64,000 bases of DNA from WVZL01 sp041862375. Lineage in GTDB: Bacteria > Acidobacteriota > Aminicenantia > Aminicenantales > Aminicenantaceae. The position numbers were made by a program, and so were the translations under genes. Under the pieces are notes generated by a model, which saw only the letters and a program-made list of their open reading frames with translations, was not told the DNA's origin and did not search any database. Position 1 is the first letter of the stretch. Each line of letters begins with the position of its first letter. The stretch covers positions 49,557 to 113,556 of the forward strand of contig JBGVTE010000091.1 of assembly GCA_041862375.1 (NCBI GenBank), given 5' to 3'. Below are positions 60,701-64,000 of this stretch, in pieces.

Positions 60701-63700
60701 TTACGATAGCTCTTCTAGAAGGGCCTTGGCCTCTTTCAGGTCTGGAGTGTCAAATCCCTCTGTGAACCATTCAAGAATATCAGCCAGCAGTTTCCTAGCT
60801 TCTCTCTTCTTGCCCTGTTTCTGCAAGAGACGGCTCAAGCTCGTTGTCGCCCTCAGTTCCCATAATCTCGCACTTTGAAGGCGAGAGATGTCAATGGCTT
60901 TACGGAAACTCTCTTCAGCCTCCTCCTTAATCTCAGATTTATCTTCAGCCTCACCTTTCATTGCTAACAATTCCCCCTTAAGGCGATGGAGCTCTACCTC
61001 TAACATACGCTCTCCTGTTTTTTCCACAAATTCAAACGCTTCAGACAGCACCTTGAGCCCGTCCTCTGGCTTACCTGCCTTCCTATAGGCATCGGCCAGG
61101 AGGAAAAACTCAGTAGATCCGTACGCCTCCGTGCCTACAGCCCGGATTATTGCCCAGCCTTGATGAATATAATTTATTCCCTCTTCAAACTGCCCTTCTT
61201 CCGCTTGCTGCCAGCCCTGCCAACTCAGTCCCAATCCCTGGTAGAATGCAAATCCTTTCTCTGCTGCGAGTTTAACCAATGGCTTCACATGCTTTTCAGC
61301 TTCTTCCACATCACGGCTCATGCAAATATGGAAATAAGCACCAATAACACTCAGAGAAAAGGCGAGGGAAAAAGGATGATCCAGTTTACGGGCAAGTCTA
61401 AGCCCTTCTTTACTTCTCTTTAGGGCCTTATCCAGATGGCCAAGGATGCCCAAGACGTGGGATCCCCAGCCTAGAGCATACACTCCAAAATCTCCTCCGA
61501 AGATGAATGCCAGGGAGCCGTGCTGTTGAGGGTCGTAGAAGTCAATCATATGCTCAAGATGGGAGAGAGCCTGTGAAAACTCTCCTAGATTATACAGAAT
61601 CCATCCTTTAGCTAGATGAGAGATGGCCAGGAGAAGTGGGTCATTAGCGCGCTCAGCTAAGGAGAACATCTGCTCTGCCAGCTCGAGCGCAATCTGGTAC
61701 TCAGCCCGTAATCCATGAAAGTTATTGAGTAAGAACAGTGTTGGAAAGAGCAGAGGGCTCTCGCTTACCTGCAGACATAATTCTCGTGCCCGGGCACAGA
61801 CTTCTCCCACTTCTGGGGCTGCGTAGCCCTTAATTGCTAGCATCTGTCCAGCCAGGGCAACCTGTAGTGCCAATTCCTGTTGGGTACGCTCGTTGGTATC
61901 TGGTAAGGTCTTCAGAAGGTCCAAGCCTTTACTGAAGTGTGAAATTGCTTCCTGGCTGGCAGAAACCCGTGTGGCCTTATTACCCGCCTTGTACAGATAC
62001 TCTACTGCCTTCGCCGTTATTCCCGCCTCCTGGAAGTGCCGGGCCAACTGAACAGCAATCTCCTCCGCCTGCTCTCCGTAGAATGTCTCCAGCGCAGTTC
62101 CCACTTCCTCGTGCAGGTGCGGCCTTTCCACTTCGTCCAGGCTTTTGTATAAATACCTTTGAAACAGGATGTGCTGGAATAGATACATGGAAAGTCGCTG
62201 ACTGTCCACACACCTTATGCCCTTGGCTGAAACCAAATGATGCCGTTTATCCAACTCGCTGCTCAATATTCGTACCATTTCTCGAATGTCCATCTTCTGC
62301 AACCGGGCCGCCACCTCAGCGGTGAACGATTCTCCTTCCACGCTGGCTATCTTCATCACCTCATGTAACTTTTCAGGAAGCCGCCCAACACGTTCTTCGA
62401 TCACTGCATCCACTCGCGTGGGTAGCGCCTCCCAGTTCAATTCTGAGCCCTCAATCCACTTGCCCTTTTTGTCCTTAACTAACACCCCCTGCTCCTGCAT
62501 GCCCCTAAGCAATTCAACAGTAAATAGGGGATGTCCTTTGGTTTGCCGAAAAAGCGTATTACGGAACGCACTCCCTAATTTATTTGGTTCTGCATCAAGG
62601 AAGGCATCAACAAACTGCCTATCTTCAGCCTTAAAAACTTCCAATTCAACTTCCCCAAAGACGCGCTTGAACTCGTTTATAACAGGCTCGAGAGGATGCC
62701 GTTGACCTTCCCTTCCCAGAGCTACTTCTGCTGCCCGGTAGGCACCAACGATCAGCATACGACTGCTCTCAATTCGTCGGCCCAAGTGGAAAAGCAAGTT
62801 GATAGATCCCGCATCCGCCCACTGTAGATCGTCTAATACCAGAAGTATTGGTTGACGTTTGGCTAGCGTTTGAAGCATCCTTGTATACTGCTCGAAAAGA
62901 TCATTTTGCTGAAGCATAGAATCGGGAGGAAGGATTGCCTTACGGTCCACAAGTTTCTTCAATTGAGTTAGCCAGGCCGTGCCCCTTCGTGCATAAGCCG
63001 AGGCGCGGGTGACCAGCGCTGCTCCTGGAACAAATGTGTTAATCAGGTCCGGACCTGTATCTAACAGTGCCTCGACAGAATGGGGAAGAAGGTTCCACAA
63101 GTGGCTTGCATGTTCCCTTGTAATGGCTCCAGCAGCCCACCTAGCTTCAACGTCTCCGGTCAAAAAACTCAGCATTTCGCGGAAAGGCAGATAGGGATCG
63201 CCAATACCAGCATGAGCATTGCAGTTCCCCACAGCGACGACCAAGTCTTCCTGACTCTCATGGGCACGCCGGGCAAATTCTTTGACAAGGGCTGTCTTCC
63301 CGCTACCGGCTTCGCCAGTTACGAAAGCTACCTGTCCCTTTCCGGCCAGAGTCGCCTTAAAAAACTTACCTAGCTTATCGAGCTCCTGCTTACGGGCCAC
63401 GAAGACAGGCTTTTTCACTTCAACCGGTTCTTCCTCGCGCTCAACTAGAAACTCAGGAATATGAGGCATCCTGGGAGCAGCGGTGATGGATATGCCTTCC
63501 TCAATATTCTTTAATTCAGAAAGGAGCTCTTCTGCTTCTTGATATCTCTTTTCTCTTTCCTTTTCCATGCATTTGAGAATCACAGTGCTCATCTCGCCGG
63601 ACACCTTATCATTGAGTTCCCTCGGGTCAGAAGGTTCTTCTGCTTTGTGCTTCAAGGCTACACTCAAAGCAGTATCCCCTTCAAAAGGTACTTTTCCAGT

Positions 63701-64000
63701 CACCGCCTCATACAGAATCACTCCCAGCGAATAAATGTCTGATCTCTGGTCTGCCTCTTCTCCTTCTGCCTGCTCGGGCGAAATGTAATCAGGCGTTCCT
63801 ATCATCATTCCAGTCTGCGTTACTCCAGGGGCTTCAACCGAGCGAGCTATACCAAAGTCCATGACCTTTGCGTTGCTCTTTTCGTCTATCATGATGTTCT
63901 GAGGCTTTAAATCACGATGTATAACTCCTAACTCGTGCGCTTCTTCCAGCCCTTCACATACCTGCTTGGCGATAGCAATCGCTTCCTCTTCTGTTAACTT
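60701..64000 (-). CDS. Ser/Thr kinase fused to AAA-type ATPase and TPR array (kinase 3, 5' end outside window)
   Basis: The frame is open to the window edge, giving at least 1,099 residues. It begins inside a kinase domain with VIHRDLKPQNIM and DFGIARSVEA, then a MalT/AAA_16-like NTPase: FVARKQELDKLGKF, Walker A GEAGSGKTALV, Walker B PILLVLDDLQWAD, and a winged-helix region. The last 450 residues are TPR-like helices. Such STK-ATPase-TPR proteins resemble STAND signalling switches. The gene looks richer in G+C than the dcw genes. The N-terminal half of the kinase is not visible. Confidence 0.88.
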   Translation of the reverse strand, partial: KLTEEEAIAIAKQVCEGLEEAHELGVIHRDLKPQNIMIDEKSNAKVMDFGIARSVEAPGVTQTGMMIGTPDYISPEQAEGEEADQRSDIYSLGVILYEAVTGKVPFEGDTALSVALKHKAEEPSDPRELNDKVSGEMSTVILKCMEKEREKRYQEAEELLSELKNIEEGISITAAPRMPHIPEFLVEREEEPVEVKKPVFVARKQELDKLGKFFKATLAGKGQVAFVTGEAGSGKTALVKEFARRAHESQEDLVVAVGNCNAHAGIGDPYLPFREMLSFLTGDVEARWAAGAITREHASHLWNLLPHSVEALLDTGPDLINTFVPGAALVTRASAYARRGTAWLTQLKKLVDRKAILPPDSMLQQNDLFEQYTRMLQTLAKRQPILLVLDDLQWADAGSINLLFHLGRRIESSRMLIVGAYRAAEVALGREGQRHPLEPVINEFKRVFGEVELEVFKAEDRQFVDAFLDAEPNKLGSAFRNTLFRQTKGHPLFTVELLRGMQEQGVLVKDKKGKWIEGSELNWEALPTRVDAVIEERVGRLPEKLHEVMKIASVEGESFTAEVAARLQKMDIREMVRILSSELDKRHHLVSAKGIRCVDSQRLSMYLFQHILFQRYLYKSLDEVERPHLHEEVGTALETFYGEQAEEIAVQLARHFQEAGITAKAVEYLYKAGNKATRVSASQEAISHFSKGLDLLKTLPDTNERTQQELALQVALAGQMLAIKGYAAPEVGEVCARARELCLQVSESPLLFPTLFLLNNFHGLRAEYQIALELAEQMFSLAERANDPLLLAISHLAKGWILYNLGEFSQALSHLEHMIDFYDPQQHGSLAFIFGGDFGVYALGWGSHVLGILGHLDKALKRSKEGLRLARKLDHPFSLAFSLSVIGAYFHICMSRDVEEAEKHVKPLVKLAAEKGFAFYQGLGLSWQGWQQAEEGQFEEGINYIHQGWAIIRAVGTEAYGSTEFFLLADAYRKAGKPEDGLKVLSEAFEFVEKTGERMLEVELHRLKGELLAMKGEAEDKSEIKEEAEESFRKAIDISRLQSARLWELRATTSLSRLLQKQGKKREARKLLADILEWFTEGFDTPDLKEAKALLEELS

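Noticed and set aside
61939..62325. A 128-codon plus-strand frame opposite kinase 3
   Set aside because: It is antisense to a gene with clear motifs and has a Pro/Ser-rich shadow composition.
1..64000. CRISPR arrays, prophage and integrative element boundaries
   Set aside because: No regularly spaced direct repeats, integrase, or phage structural genes were seen; the tRNA 3' end is not repeated nearby.

Overview
The window reads as a chromosomal segment of a Gram-negative-type, peptidoglycan-making bacterium of the Acidobacteriota/Aminicenantes kind. This is inference from gene content: an MacB/FtsX-type permease, Oar-like TonB receptor with a carboxypeptidase-regulatory domain, zinc-ribbon Ser/Thr kinases fused to TPR repeats, an archaeal-type fructose-1,6-bisphosphate aldolase/phosphatase, and a meso-diaminopimelate-type MurE. 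No rRNA or taxonomic marker search was possible. Core genes look AT-rich; the first permease and the last kinase are visibly richer in G+C.

Region 1 (1-4031): a complete FtsX-type permease, a fossil kinase tail on the minus strand, a two-gene nucleotidyltransferase/helical-partner locus, a broken IS91-like transposase, a terminator, and a tRNA-Met(CAT) with its own promoter. Region 2 (4053-17206): housekeeping and metabolism. It holds a C4 zinc-ribbon coiled-coil protein, a long-chain acyl-CoA synthetase, gyrA and gyrB separated by a palindromic repeat, a TGS-domain GTPase, then a minus-strand run M28 peptidase > iron alcohol dehydrogenase > NhaC fragment > saccharopine-dehydrogenase-like protein. 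Region 3 (17271-24210): a secreted CAP-domain protein and an alanine racemase with a twin-arginine leader in one operon, followed by a pseudogene of a twin-arginine aminotransferase, a secreted cyclophilin, a DUF3800 protein and an alanine/glycine:Na+ symporter. Region 4 (24211-31700): a nested long palindrome, psd-pssA, an LtaS-like sulfatase-fold membrane protein, an M23 peptidase, the gluconeogenic FBP aldolase/phosphatase, Nudix and DUF2007 genes.

Region 5 (31701-49030) is a compact division and cell wall (dcw) cluster: promoter, MraZ operator, then mraZ-rsmH-ftsL-ftsI-murE-murF-mraY-murD-ftsW-murG-murC-ftsQ-ftsA-ftsZ, with many overlapping stops and starts; murB and ddl are absent, and hutI overlaps the ftsZ end. 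murC appears to start at an ATT codon. Region 6 (49031-64000) is all accessory: a secreted M20 amidohydrolase, a comM remnant, an Xre regulator, and a minus-strand signalling island of three large kinase/TPR proteins around one TonB-dependent receptor.

The most unusual layer is non-genic. At least four decayed copies of the same kinase/TPR C-terminal tail are scattered through the window; two sit in a repeated unit with a short basic tail and a comM tail. One copy is split by a 96-bp element with 10-bp inverted ends and a perfect 6-bp target duplication. Separate palindromes carrying GGGGTCAGGCTTT or GGGGRCRGTTC arms lie beside gyrB, gyrA and psd.
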